DNA from: Streptomyces natalensis ATCC 27448
GTDB lineage: Bacteria; Actinomycetota; Actinomycetes; Streptomycetales; Streptomycetaceae
Assembly: GCF_000935125.1 (NCBI RefSeq)
Contig: NZ_JRKI01000062.1
Coordinates: 219,558-283,557 of the forward strand
Direction of reading: 5' to 3'
Length of the DNA stretch: 64,000 nucleotides
The notes under the pieces are model-generated. The model did no database searches and was not told where the DNA came from. It worked only from the letters and a program-made list of their open reading frames with translations. Below are positions 49,531 through 57,721 of the stretch, one piece after another. Positions within the stretch are counted from its first letter, which is position 1, and each line of letters begins with the position of its first letter. Position numbers and translations under genes: made by a program.

Positions 49531-50391
49531 CTACTGCGTAGCAGAAGCGATCCGCCCGGCGTAGATCGCGCTCCGCTCGGGCAGCGCCACCCTCCTCACC
49601 TGCACCCCGAAGCCGGACAGCTCCGTGGTGGAGGTCACCAACGCCCCCTGCGGCGCACCATTGGCGAACTGGAACCGCTCGCGCACCTTGCGCACCCGCC
49701 CCGCGTCGTCCAGATAGGCGTCGAACGGCACCACCTCGGTGGTGAACCCTTTCTCCGCCGCGACCAGCGCCGGCCTGCTGCGCCGCGACGCCGCCCGCGC
49801 GGCCGCTTTGATGTTGGTCGTGCCGCGGTAGTGCCGCACCCGGACCCCGCCGAGCCGCCCCTCCCCGCGGTAGGTCACCTTCCGTGCGCCCCGCAGGAGT
49901 TCGGCGGCGGTCAGCGGATCGGTCACGCCGCCGGTGACCAGGTTCCCGTCGTCCAGCGAGGCGGTGGCCACCCGTACCCATTTGTCGGCCGGCACCCCGG
50001 CGCCGCGGTTCTTCATGTACAGCGCGCCGGGCGCAAGGATCTCGGTGACCGGCTGATGGCCCTCGCCCGGCTTGTCCGCCGGATCGGGCAGGATGACGCG
50101 CAGCCGTCCACTGGCCGTACGGAAGTCGTAGGTCCCGGTGCCGCGGATGGCGACGCGGGTGCCGCCGCTGGCCGTCTCCATCGTCGTACGCACCCGGGCG
50201 GAGTCGGCCCGCACCAGGGCATCGGCGCTGCGCTGGACCTCGGAGGCGGCGGCGGCCCGGGCGGGCGGCGCCTGATCCTCGGCGGCGGCGCCGTCGGGGG
50301 AACAGCCCGTCGCCAGCAGCCCCACGGCCAGACCCGCCCCGCACGCCACGGCCAGGGTGACCGCACCGCCTCGCCTGTCCTGCACCACCAT
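49531..50391 (-). CDS. Putative LppX/LprG-like lipoprotein
   Basis: A 286-residue protein. The signal peptide ends in the lipobox LLATGCS with lipidated C30. The mature part (residues 50-286) has alternating beta strands and a long helix (SEVQRSADALVRADSARVRT, YDFRTASGRLRVIL, VRHYRGTTNIKAAARAASRR), a pattern seen in LppX/LprG-type lipid-carrier lipoproteins. That resemblance is weak and function is uncertain. The start at 50391 is chosen from the signal peptide; the frame runs on to 50871 but only through non-coding sequence. Confidence 0.72.
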   Translation of the reverse strand: MVVQDRRGGAVTLAVACGAGLAVGLLATGCSPDGAAAEDQAPPARAAAASEVQRSADALVRADSARVRTTMETASGGTRVAIRGTGTYDFRTASGRLRVILPDPADKPGEGHQPVTEILAPGALYMKNRGAGVPADKWVRVATASLDDGNLVTGGVTDPLTAAELLRGARKVTYRGEGRLGGVRVRHYRGTTNIKAAARAASRRSRPALVAAEKGFTTEVVPFDAYLDDAGRVRKVRERFQFANGAPQGALVTSTTELSGFGVQVRRVALPERSAIYAGRIASATQ

Positions 50392-50507
50392 CGCGTACGA
50401 GCCCCCTCGGCCGCTGTGTTCGGGACGGCCTGTGCCGACCGCTCCGTTCAACGACCAATACCGGGGGCCCGTCACGCAGACCCCCTCCGGGCGCGTAGCG
50501 TGGCCGG

Positions 50508-50681
50508 GTGCCCGACCGAGCCCCGCACGCGACCTCCACCACCGAACGCGGTGCCTTCTGTCACGCCCGCTGCGACTGCGGCTGGCGGGGGCCGGCCCGC
50601 CGCGCCCGCTCCCAGGCACGTACCGACGCGGAGCGCCATCGGACGACGTCCGAGAGTGACGCGAAACGCCCCCCGGAATGA
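50508..50681 (+). CDS. Small Cys-containing protein (57 aa)
   Basis: A short frame GTG 50508 to TGA 50681. The centre GAFCHARCDCGWRGPARRA holds a CxxxCxC cluster followed by a Trp-Arg pair; the rest is Arg/Ser/Thr-rich. TAGCGT ends 6 nt upstream of the GTG, suggesting a leaderless transcript. The cluster could bind zinc. I recall similar small proteins in Streptomyces but cannot name a family. Confidence 0.5.
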   Translation: MPDRAPHATSTTERGAFCHARCDCGWRGPARRARSQARTDAERHRTTSESDAKRPPE

Positions 50682-50999
50682 GCCCGTCCTCACCGGGAAC
50701 CCCCGACGCCCGCACGGCATCTGGGTAAGAGGGAAGCAAGAGCAGCGAGCGGTAGCGGACTTTACGGTCACAGCCGATGCCATCGGACATCACGGGCATC
50801 GAGGGCCGGGGGGTATGCGTCGTTTCCGGACATGACGGTCCACACCGGCCGTGTCCTTCGGATCTCCGCACCGGCCGGGCGCCCCGGCCATGCGCCCGCC
50901 GCCCGATGCCCGCTTCCCCTTCCTGCGCGCCCCGTCACCGACCATCGGCCGGCAGCCGACGGGCGGGGCCGGACCGTACGAATCGAGGGGGACATCCCA
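50682..50999. other. 318-bp spacer upstream of the FAD oxidase
   Basis: No supported gene. The oxidase frame is open through part of this stretch but has no signal or SD until GTG 51000. A GAGGGGGAC SD lies just before that codon. Nothing else is recognised. Confidence 0.5.
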
Positions 51000-52598
51000 G
51001 TGAAGCGGCGCACACTCCTACAGGCGGGCGGCACCCTGGCGGCGACCTCGGTCGCCTGGGCCACCGGCTGCGACACCAAAACGGGCGCGGCGTCGGCCAC
51101 CACGGGGGCGGCCGGCGCCGACGGGGCCCGGACCGCCTCGGCCGCCGGTGCGGGCGCCATCGGCAGCCGGGCCACCCCGTCCTCCTGGACGGCACTCGGC
51201 AAAAGCCTCGACGGCCGGCTGATACGGGCCTCGGACGCCGCCTACGCCAAGGCCCGCCGCCTGTACAACACCCGCTACGACGACCTCAAGCCGTCGGCCA
51301 TCGCCTACGTCCAGCACCCGGCCGATATCGCCGAATGCCTGGCCTTCGCCCGGCGTTACGACACCCCGGTCGCCATCCGCAGCGGCGGCCACTCCTACGC
51401 CGGCTGGTCCAGCGGCAACGGCCGGCTGATCGTCGACGTCTCCGCCCTCTCGAAGGTCGGCGCCCCCTCCGGCGGCGTCACCCGCATCGGCGCCGGCACC
51501 AAGCTCATCGACGTCTACCAGGGCCTGGCCGCGCGCGGCGTGACGATACCCGGCGGCTCGTGCCCCACCGTCGGCATATCCGGCCTCACCCTCGGCGGCG
51601 GCCATGGCGTGGTCTCCCGCGCATACGGCCTGACCTGCGACAGCCTCGTGGGCGCCACCCTCGTCACGGCCGACGGCAAGACCGTCGACTGCGACAAGTC
51701 CCAGCACTCCGACCTCTTCTGGGCGCTGCGCGGCGCGGGCAACGGCAACTTCGGCGTGGTCACCGAACTGCGCTTCCGTACGCACCCCGCACCGCGCGCC
51801 GTCATGGCGTACCTGACCTGGCCGTGGTCCAAGGCGGCGAAGGTGCTGGCCTCCTGGCAGAAGTGGGGCCCGGTGCAGGCCGACGAGATCTGGTCGTCCT
51901 GCCATCTCGACGCCCGGCCCGGCGGCACCCCGGGCGTCTCCGTCGCCGTCTTCTCCCTCGGGACGAAGGGCGATCTGCACAACGCCGTCGACAAGCTCGC
52001 CGACCAGCCCGGCGGCCCCGGCCCCGCCTCCACCGTCCACATCACGCCGATCGGCTACCTGGACGCGATGGAGGCGTACGCCGGCTGCTCGTCCAAGTCG
52101 TCCGCGCAGTGCCACACCCCCGGTACGCTGCCCGGCCAGACCGGCACCGGCCAGCTGGGCCGCGAGACCTATGCCGCCCGCTCCGACTTCTTCGACCGGT
52201 CGCTGTCCGCGGCCGGTATCCAGACGCTGATGGCCCAGATCGAGAGCGGCGGCCGCAAGGGCGTGGCCGGAAACGTCGCCCTGACGGCGCTGGGCGGTGC
52301 GGTCAACCGCGTCGGCCGCACCGACACCGCGTTCGTCCACCGCGGATCGCGCTTCCTCGCCCAGTACTTGACGTCCTGGCCGGCCAACGGCTCGTCGTCC
52401 TCCCGTACCGCCTGGCTGAATTCCTTCCACTCCGCCATGCGCCGCCATTCCTCCGGCGCCGCCTACCAGAACTACACCGACCCGGCGCTCACCGACTGGA
52501 AGTCCGCCTACTACGGGCCCGCGGCCGACCGCCTCGCGCAGGTCAAGCACACCTACGACCCGCAGCGGCTGTTCAGCACCTTCCCGCAGGCCCTGTGA
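51000..52598 (+). CDS. Tat-exported BBE-type FAD-linked oxidase lipoprotein
   Basis: A 532-residue protein. The N-terminus VKRRTLLQAGG with a twin arginine leads to the lipobox WATGC (C24), so it is probably a Tat-exported lipoprotein. The FAD domain has the covalent His site RSGGHSYAGW (H131) and GGSCPTVGISG (C188), where bicovalent berberine-bridge-type enzymes carry their Cys-flavin link. The BBE C-terminal motif appears as YQNYTDPALTDWKSAYYG. It oxidises an unknown sugar or alcohol substrate outside the membrane. A 19-bp terminator follows. Confidence 0.88.
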   Translation: MKRRTLLQAGGTLAATSVAWATGCDTKTGAASATTGAAGADGARTASAAGAGAIGSRATPSSWTALGKSLDGRLIRASDAAYAKARRLYNTRYDDLKPSAIAYVQHPADIAECLAFARRYDTPVAIRSGGHSYAGWSSGNGRLIVDVSALSKVGAPSGGVTRIGAGTKLIDVYQGLAARGVTIPGGSCPTVGISGLTLGGGHGVVSRAYGLTCDSLVGATLVTADGKTVDCDKSQHSDLFWALRGAGNGNFGVVTELRFRTHPAPRAVMAYLTWPWSKAAKVLASWQKWGPVQADEIWSSCHLDARPGGTPGVSVAVFSLGTKGDLHNAVDKLADQPGGPGPASTVHITPIGYLDAMEAYAGCSSKSSAQCHTPGTLPGQTGTGQLGRETYAARSDFFDRSLSAAGIQTLMAQIESGGRKGVAGNVALTALGGAVNRVGRTDTAFVHRGSRFLAQYLTSWPANGSSSSRTAWLNSFHSAMRRHSSGAAYQNYTDPALTDWKSAYYGPAADRLAQVKHTYDPQRLFSTFPQAL

Positions 52599-52681
52599 GG
52601 GGAACGTTCCTGCGGGTGCTCTGAGGGGCGTTTCCGCAGGCGCTCCGACGGACACGGAGACGGCAACGGACCGGCTCCTGA

Positions 52682-52725
52682 CGGCAATCGGCCCGGCTCC
52701 TGCGGGGGAGCCGGGCCGATTGCCG
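52682..52725. terminator. Bidirectional terminator, 19-bp perfect stem
   Basis: CGGCAATCGGCCCGGCTCC (52682-52700) and its exact complement (52707-52725) around a TGCGGG loop. It lies between the oxidase (+) and the convergent PAP2 phosphatase (-). A partial duplicate of the left arm (GACGGCAACGGACCGGCTCC) precedes it. Confidence 0.88.
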
Positions 52726-52780
52726 TGCTGTGGGCCGGTGAGCCGTTGCGGGGCCTGTCAGGCCGCCGTGGGCGCGCCCG

Positions 52781-53578
52781 TCAGGCCGCCAGGTCCTTGT
52801 CGCGGGCGCGGCCCCGCTGCCGGCCCCGTGCCCGGTCGTCGTCATGGCCCCCCGGCACCCCGGCGGCCCGCCGCCCGCCGTCGGCGCCCTCAGCGCCCTC
52901 GCCGTCGCGCCCGGAGCGTGCGTCCCGCCGCGCACCGGCCTGCGCGACGGGGCCGCCCGGTGTCCGTACCAGCCAGGCGATCCCGCCGACCGGCGAGCGC
53001 CCGACCGCCGTCATCAGCGGTACCAGCAGCGCCTGGGCGAGCGGCGCGAGCAGCAGCGCCACGGCCGTACCCAGCGCGAACCCGCCCACCACATCGGTCG
53101 GGTAGTGCACACCCATGTACACCCGGCAGAAACCCTCCGCCAGCGCCAGCGCGATCCCGATGAGCCCGTACTTCCGGCTGGCGATGAACAGGCCGACGCC
53201 CACCGCCATCGTCAACGTCGCATGGTCGCTCACGAACGAGTAGTCGCTCTTGCCCTGGATCAGGACGTCCAGCCCGGCATGGTCCTTGAACGGCCGCGGC
53301 CGCTCGACGAACGCCCGGATGGGGATGTTGGCCAGCAGCGCGATCCCGGCCGCCAGCGGCGCCCAGACCAGACCGGCGACGGCGGCGGGCGCATCGGACC
53401 TGCGCCGGGCGCCCCACCACGCGATCAGACACAGCACGGCGAGCCCGGCGATGATGCCGTACTCGCCGACGTACTCCATGGCTTTGTTGACCCAGTGGGG
53501 GGCGTCCTTCGCGAGGCCGTTGATGCCGTCGAGCACGTCGACATCGGGGTTCGGCCCCTCCAGTGCGAGTCCAGCCAT
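52781..53578 (-). CDS. PAP2-family membrane phosphatase
   Basis: A 265-residue protein with about five membrane segments and the three acid-phosphatase motifs: FVERPRPF (KxxxxxxRP form), SFVSDHATLT (SDH replacing PSGH) and CRVYMGVHYPTDVVGG (SRxxxxxHxxxD form). It probably dephosphorylates a lipid phosphate such as undecaprenyl pyrophosphate. The C-terminal ~55 residues are Arg/Gly/Asp-rich and disordered. The start at 53578 (MAGLALEG) is favoured over an upstream TTG at 53719. Confidence 0.85.
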   Translation of the reverse strand: MAGLALEGPNPDVDVLDGINGLAKDAPHWVNKAMEYVGEYGIIAGLAVLCLIAWWGARRRSDAPAAVAGLVWAPLAAGIALLANIPIRAFVERPRPFKDHAGLDVLIQGKSDYSFVSDHATLTMAVGVGLFIASRKYGLIGIALALAEGFCRVYMGVHYPTDVVGGFALGTAVALLLAPLAQALLVPLMTAVGRSPVGGIAWLVRTPGGPVAQAGARRDARSGRDGEGAEGADGGRRAAGVPGGHDDDRARGRQRGRARDKDLAA

Positions 53579-53874
53579 CTGCCGCGACCCCTTACCTTTC
53601 GCGCGCCCGCGAGCGCCTGTGTGTGCTGCCGGCCCCCGTGTTCGTCGAGCGTCTGCCGTGCCCCGCTGCCGGTGCGGTGCCGCGCGCCGGCCCGGATACG
53701 TCCATACGTCCCCACGCAAGGGGAACGCGGCGCCCCCCTCCGGCGTTCCACCCGCTACCGGATGATCACCAGGACGTTATCGAAGCTTGACTCATCACCG
53801 CAGTTCAGGGCGCGGTTCCCGGGCCCGGCCGGCGGCGCGCCGCAAGCCGCTCCCGGGCCCGCTGTGCACCATGG

Positions 53875-54879
53875 TCAGGCAGTGCCCGAGCTGGGCAGCG
53901 CTTTCGCGCCATCGGAGGTGACGCGGGTCGCCCCGATGTAGTCGGGCGTATCGATCTTGTCGAACCGGATCACCGCCCCGGTGTACGGCGCATTGATCAT
54001 GTAACCGCCGCCCACATAGATCCCCACGTGGTGAATCGTCCGCGGATCCTTCAGGTCGTACGCGAAGAACACCAGGTCCCCCGGCAGCAGTTGATCCCTG
54101 CTCGGATGCGGTCCGGCATTCCACTGGTCATTGGCGACCCGCGGCAGCTCGATCCCCACGGAGTGGTACGCGGCCTTGGTCAGCCCGGAACAGTCGAACC
54201 GCCCGCCCTGGTCCGCCGTCCCGTCCCCGCCCCACAGATACTTCGTCCCCAGCCTCTTCTGGGCGAAGTAGATGGCGGCCGCGGCCTGCCGCGACGACGC
54301 CACCGGCCCGGTCGGCGCCTCGAAGCTCTTCGCCAGCGTCGTGATCGTCTTCACATAGTTCTGCGTCTCGCGGTACGGCGGGACACCGTTGTACTGAATC
54401 ACGCGGTACGCGCCCGCGTTGTAGGCAGCGAGCATGTTGCTCGTGGCGTCCCCCGACGCGCCCTTCACATACTTCGCCAGATCACAGTCGTACGAGGCGG
54501 CGGACGGAATGGCATCCTCCGGATCCCATACATCCCGCTTCCCGTCCCCGTTCCCGTCCACCCCATGGGTCGCCCAGGTCCCCGGAATGAACTGCGCCAT
54601 GCCCTGTGCGGCGGCCGGACTCTGCGCCTTCGGGTTCCACCCGCTCTCCTGGTACAGCTGCGCCGCCAGCAGCGCCGGGCTGAGCGCCGGACAGAGCGCC
54701 CCCCACTTCTGCACCAACGACTGATACGCGGCCGGCACGGCCCCCTTGGCCAGCCCCAGGGCCCGCCCGCCGGCCCCCATCAGCCCGGCCGCCGCCGAAT
54801 ACGTCCCCACCACCAGCAGCGCCAGCAGGCAGAGCACCAGCCCCACCCCGGCCCCACCGGCCACCCAGTATTTCCGCAC
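53875..54879 (-). CDS. Bifunctional lytic transglycosylase-NlpC/P60 cell-wall hydrolase (VirB1-like)
   Basis: A 334-residue protein. N-terminal membrane anchor (VAGGAGVGLVLCLLALLVVG), an SLT-type transglycosylase domain with catalytic E78 (YQESGWNP) and GMAQFIPGTWATHG, then an NlpC/P60 domain with C230 (FDCSGLT) and H284 (IHHVGIYVG). Proteins of this exact two-domain kind are the VirB1-like muralytic components of Gram-positive conjugation systems. It lies 1.2 kb from, and divergent to, the Cmd/T4SS-like cluster, so a link in function is plausible but not shown. Confidence 0.88.
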   Translation of the reverse strand: MRKYWVAGGAGVGLVLCLLALLVVGTYSAAAGLMGAGGRALGLAKGAVPAAYQSLVQKWGALCPALSPALLAAQLYQESGWNPKAQSPAAAQGMAQFIPGTWATHGVDGNGDGKRDVWDPEDAIPSAASYDCDLAKYVKGASGDATSNMLAAYNAGAYRVIQYNGVPPYRETQNYVKTITTLAKSFEAPTGPVASSRQAAAAIYFAQKRLGTKYLWGGDGTADQGGRFDCSGLTKAAYHSVGIELPRVANDQWNAGPHPSRDQLLPGDLVFFAYDLKDPRTIHHVGIYVGGGYMINAPYTGAVIRFDKIDTPDYIGATRVTSDGAKALPSSGTA

Positions 54880-55093
54880 CCCTCAACACTCCCCCATCCG
54901 GGCCGGGTTCACCGCCGCTTTCCGTACCTGCGCACGAATTACGGCCATGGTGCCGCGCCCCGGCCGCGCGGCACAGGGGCGCACGCGGCACCCACCCCCT
55001 TGATCCATCCCGGGATGAGCGACACTGAACGGGACACTCGGAGACAGGACGGCCCACAGGACACCCCGGACAGGCCCCCAGACAGGACAGGCC

Positions 55094-55216
55094 ATGGACA
55101 GCAACAACGAGAAGCAGATGAACCGGCACCTGTGGTGGCGCGTCGCCTACTTCCTGTTCGCGATCCACCTGGTGGCCCTCGTCATGATCTTCGCCGTGTC
55201 CCACGCACCGAAGTAG
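55094..55216 (+). CDS. DUF6126-like 40-aa membrane protein
   Basis: A short frame (ATG 55094 to TAG 55216). A charged N-terminus MDSNNEKQMNRHLWWR is followed by one membrane helix (VAYFLFAIHLVALVMIFAVS) and HAPK. The length and pattern match the DUF6126 family of small streptomycete proteins. There is no strong SD. Function unknown. Confidence 0.65.
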   Translation: MDSNNEKQMNRHLWWRVAYFLFAIHLVALVMIFAVSHAPK

Positions 55217-55264
55217 CGCCCGGCCGCCACGGGCAAGGGCCGGCCGTCCCGAACTGCCGCCCGG

Positions 55265-55332
55265 CCACATCCAGATCTCGGTCCCGATCCCGGTCCCGGT
55301 CCTGGCCCCGGTCCCGGTCCCGATCTTGCATC
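55265..55332. repeat. GGTCCC/GATCCC hexamer tract
   Basis: A run of about ten CGGTCC/CGATCC-type hexamers within a non-coding stretch, with flanking CAGATC copies near 55267 and 55349-55358. Confidence 0.7.
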
Positions 55333-55391
55333 GAGATCCCGGCATTCAGATCCAGATCCTGCCGTTCGAGGCCGCGACCTATCCTGATGCC

Positions 55392-55535
55392 ATGGACACA
55401 CCCTTCGTGGTCCTTGAACCCTCGGCGCCGGAGCCGAGCACGGTGCACATCAGGCGCCCCGTCTCCGCCCTGCCCCCGGACGACCGGGCGCGGCCCACTC
55501 CGGGGTCCCCCTCACCCCCTCACCACTCCCTCTGA
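55392..55535 (+). CDS. Hypothetical 47-aa peptide
   Basis: ATG 55392 lies 6 nt after a TATCCT -10-like box, consistent with a leaderless start. The product is Pro/Ser-rich (MDTPFVVLEPSAPEPSTVHI) with no domain. It precedes the DUF397 gene by 22 bp and may be cotranscribed. The coding potential is uncertain. Confidence 0.35.
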   Translation: MDTPFVVLEPSAPEPSTVHIRRPVSALPPDDRARPTPGSPSPPHHSL

Positions 55536-55557
55536 CGACGCGTCTTAAGGAACCCCC

Positions 55558-55755
55558 ATGTCCCTCACCTGGCAGAAGGCAACCGACGACCCCAGCGCCC
55601 CGGAGTACATCGAGGTCGCCTTCGCGGACGACGGCGCCGTGCACCTGCGCACCAACACCGACCCCGAGAACATCGTCACCACCACCCGCACCAAGTGGGA
55701 CGCCTTCGTCCTCGGCGTAAAGGCAGGGGAGTTCGACCACTTCGCCGGTCTCTGA
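55558..55755 (+). CDS. DUF397-like small protein
   Basis: A 65-residue protein (SLTWQKATDDPSAPEYIEVA, HLRTNTDPENIV, TKWDAFVLGVKAGEFDHFAG). The closing W-x-x-F-x-x-G-V-K-x-G-E-F-D signature is that of DUF397, which usually partners a DUF5753/XRE regulator. No such partner is adjacent here. ATG 55558 follows AAGGAACCCCC. Confidence 0.75.
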   Translation: MSLTWQKATDDPSAPEYIEVAFADDGAVHLRTNTDPENIVTTTRTKWDAFVLGVKAGEFDHFAGL

Positions 55756-55856
55756 GACAACGGTCGCGGCCGGGCGCGCACGAGGGGCCGCGCCCCCGGC
55801 CCCTCCCCGTTGATCATTGCTCGGGGTTATCGGCCGTGATACACACAGTGAGACTA

Positions 55857-56018
55857 ATGGGTTCGGTGGACGGTGTGAGCGCCCACGCACACCTCCCCGC
55901 GGGATCCGTCTCTACATCCACCACAGAAAGCCGCCAAGTCGACTTCTGGCGGCGTGCCTTCGTCGGCGAAGATAGAGACCGACTGCATCATCCGAGGCGG
56001 TCAACCAACTACCCATAA
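55857..56018 (+). CDS. Possible small protein upstream of the cmd-like cluster
   Basis: A 53-codon frame beginning MGSVDGVSAHAHLPAGSVST and ending in RSTNYP directly before the cmdF-like gene. A GTG at 55836 would lengthen it by seven codons. No domain or clear SD is visible; it may only be leader sequence of the cluster. Confidence 0.3.
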   Translation: MGSVDGVSAHAHLPAGSVSTSTTESRQVDFWRRAFVGEDRDRLHHPRRSTNYP

Positions 56019-56036
56019 AGGGCGGTGAGTTCACAC

Positions 56037-56363
56037 ATGGCACACATGTCACACATGGTTCTGGCGGGCCAAAAGGGCGACATCAGCACCATCATCGGCG
56101 GAATCGCCCCGGACTGGGGGCCGTTCGGGAGCCTGGGCAGCGAAGCCCGCGTGATGGTCGAAGTGGTCATGGCGGTCGCGATCCTGCTGTGCCTGGGCAT
56201 CGCGATCTGGGGCGCGGCCAAACAGCGCATCGGCGCCACCGCGCTGCGCGACACCTTCAGCGCCGAACAGGGCAAGGGCCTGATCGTGGCCGGCCTGACC
56301 GGCGTCTTCATCATCGGGTCGCTGGGGACGCTCTTCACGATCGTCTACGGCATGGCGGTCTAA
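56037..56363 (+). CDS. cmdF: Cmd cluster small membrane protein, VirB2/TrbC-like (cmdF position)
   Basis: A 108-residue protein with two membrane segments (VMVEVVMAVAILLCLGIAIW and GLIVAGLTGVFIIGSLGTLF) joined by a short cytoplasmic loop, the topology of VirB2/TrbC pilins. The position (first gene, same order) matches SCO4131 of S. coelicolor. ATG 56037 is chosen with GGGCGGTGAG upstream; GTG 56025 and ATG 56046/56055 are alternatives. The cmd genes are needed for normal sporulation in S. coelicolor; the pilin-like role is an inference from topology. Confidence 0.75.
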   Translation: MAHMSHMVLAGQKGDISTIIGGIAPDWGPFGSLGSEARVMVEVVMAVAILLCLGIAIWGAAKQRIGATALRDTFSAEQGKGLIVAGLTGVFIIGSLGTLFTIVYGMAV

Positions 56364-56884
56364 CGGGCCACGAGGGTCGGCCGCCACCAGGACCACAAGC
56401 CCGCCCGTGGTCACCGGTCGGCTTGCCGCCCTCATCACCCCTCGCCACCGCCTGCCCGGGCACACACCTGCCGGACACAACCCGTCCCGGTGCCCCCGTG
56501 CGCCCCCGTCCGCGACCTCTCCGCCGTCCCGTGCCCCCTTTTGCCCCCACTGGCCCCACTTCCCCTGCCGAGGCCTCATGCTGACGCCCACTCACCCAGG
56601 CCCGGCGCCATGCCGGCCGCTCCTGCGCCACCCCTGCCACCAGCGGGCCGATTGGGCGGGGCGCTACGCGGGGACAGGTGCTTCCGGAGAGAAGAAGGCC
56701 ACGACAGGCAGGGAGGCAACGAGGGGCGCAAATACCCTAAAGCGCCCCATTCGCCTCCGCCGCCCAGCACCTGAGGAACCGTCACCGTGAGATGTACTCG
56801 TACCAGTTCGCCCGAGCCGCCGCCCACGCGGCTACGGTCATATGAGGGCGGAACCACGACGGCGGCAGAGGGGGCACAGGCGCG
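56364..56884. other. 521-bp spacer inside the cmd cluster with one hairpin
   Basis: No gene is supported; the Pro/Arg-rich ORFs here look like random high-GC frames. A 7-bp hairpin GGGGCGC / GCGCCCC with an A-rich 12-nt loop at 56723-56748 could be a terminator of cmdF or a regulatory site. The promoter of the five-gene cmdE-A unit is probably in the last 100 bp. Confidence 0.5.
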
Positions 56885-57721
56885 ATGAGTCTCAGCGATG
56901 ACGGTGGCTACGGGGACAACCGCGGCCCCGAGACGGGGCAGACCCGCACAAGACTTCCCGACAGCGGAGGCGACGGCTACGGCTCGGGCCGACGCCCCCG
57001 AGCCGGCGTCTCCAGCCGCAACCTCGTCACGGCCGTAGGCGTGGTCGTACTCCTCATCGCAGCCATCGCCTTCGCCAACCGCACCGACACCACCCCCTCA
57101 GGCTCCTCCGATTCCCCTGCCTCCCCCCACACCCAACCCACCGCCCCCACTGGCACCAAGCCCGTCACCGGCAAGAACGGCACCATCGCCTCGGGCTTCG
57201 CCAAAACGGAACAGGGGGCGCAGTCGGCGGCGGCTAATTACGCGGTGGCGCTGGTTTCCGCCGATATCCTCAAGCCCAACGAGCGCCACTCCATCGTCCG
57301 GAAGGCATTCGCACCGGACAAGGTCGACGAGATGCAGACGAAGCTCGACGCTGCGTACTCGCCCGATTTCCTGAAGAGGCTCGGACTCGACGCGAACGGC
57401 AATGTAGCTCAGGGCATGACCTACGTCTCGCGCACCGTCCCTGTCGGGACCAAGCTCGTAAAACTCGAGGGCGACACGGCAATCCTCGAGGTGTGGTGCA
57501 CGGGGCTCTTCGGCACAGCCGGAACGAAGTCAACCACTCCGGTCACCACCGGCTGGTTCACCATGCGCCTCCAGCTCAAGTGGGCAGCTGGCGACTGGAA
57601 AGTCGAGGGCTTCTCCCAGAAGGACGGCCCCGCCCCAGTAAATGGCGACAACAAAACATCCGGCGCAGACGAAATCGCCAAGGCTGTTGAGCAGTACGGA
57701 GGGTTCACATATGCGCGGTAA
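56885..57721 (+). CDS. cmdE: VirB8/TcpC-like membrane protein (cmdE position)
   Basis: A 278-residue bitopic protein. A Gly/Arg-rich cytoplasmic N-terminus (1-46) and one membrane segment (LVTAVGVVVLLIAAIAFANR) precede a Thr/Pro linker and an extracytoplasmic domain (about 105-278). That domain has an NTF2-like pattern of helices followed by strands (GAQSAAANYAVALVSADIL, AILEVWCTGLFG, WFTMRLQLKWAAGDWKVEGF), the layout of VirB8/TcpC. It overlaps cmdD by 11 bp. It probably forms part of the membrane-spanning core. Confidence 0.78.
   Translation: MSLSDDGGYGDNRGPETGQTRTRLPDSGGDGYGSGRRPRAGVSSRNLVTAVGVVVLLIAAIAFANRTDTTPSGSSDSPASPHTQPTAPTGTKPVTGKNGTIASGFAKTEQGAQSAAANYAVALVSADILKPNERHSIVRKAFAPDKVDEMQTKLDAAYSPDFLKRLGLDANGNVAQGMTYVSRTVPVGTKLVKLEGDTAILEVWCTGLFGTAGTKSTTPVTTGWFTMRLQLKWAAGDWKVEGFSQKDGPAPVNGDNKTSGADEIAKAVEQYGGFTYAR

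Noticed and set aside
49531..50871. 446-codon version of the lipoprotein frame
   Set aside because: A lipoprotein signal peptide begins at 50391; the upstream part is low in protein-like character and overlaps the small Cys-containing frame.
54028..55548. 506-codon plus-strand frame over the VirB1-like gene
   Set aside because: Antisense of the transglycosylase-NlpC/P60 gene and of a hexamer tract; it ends in Arg-Ser repeats.
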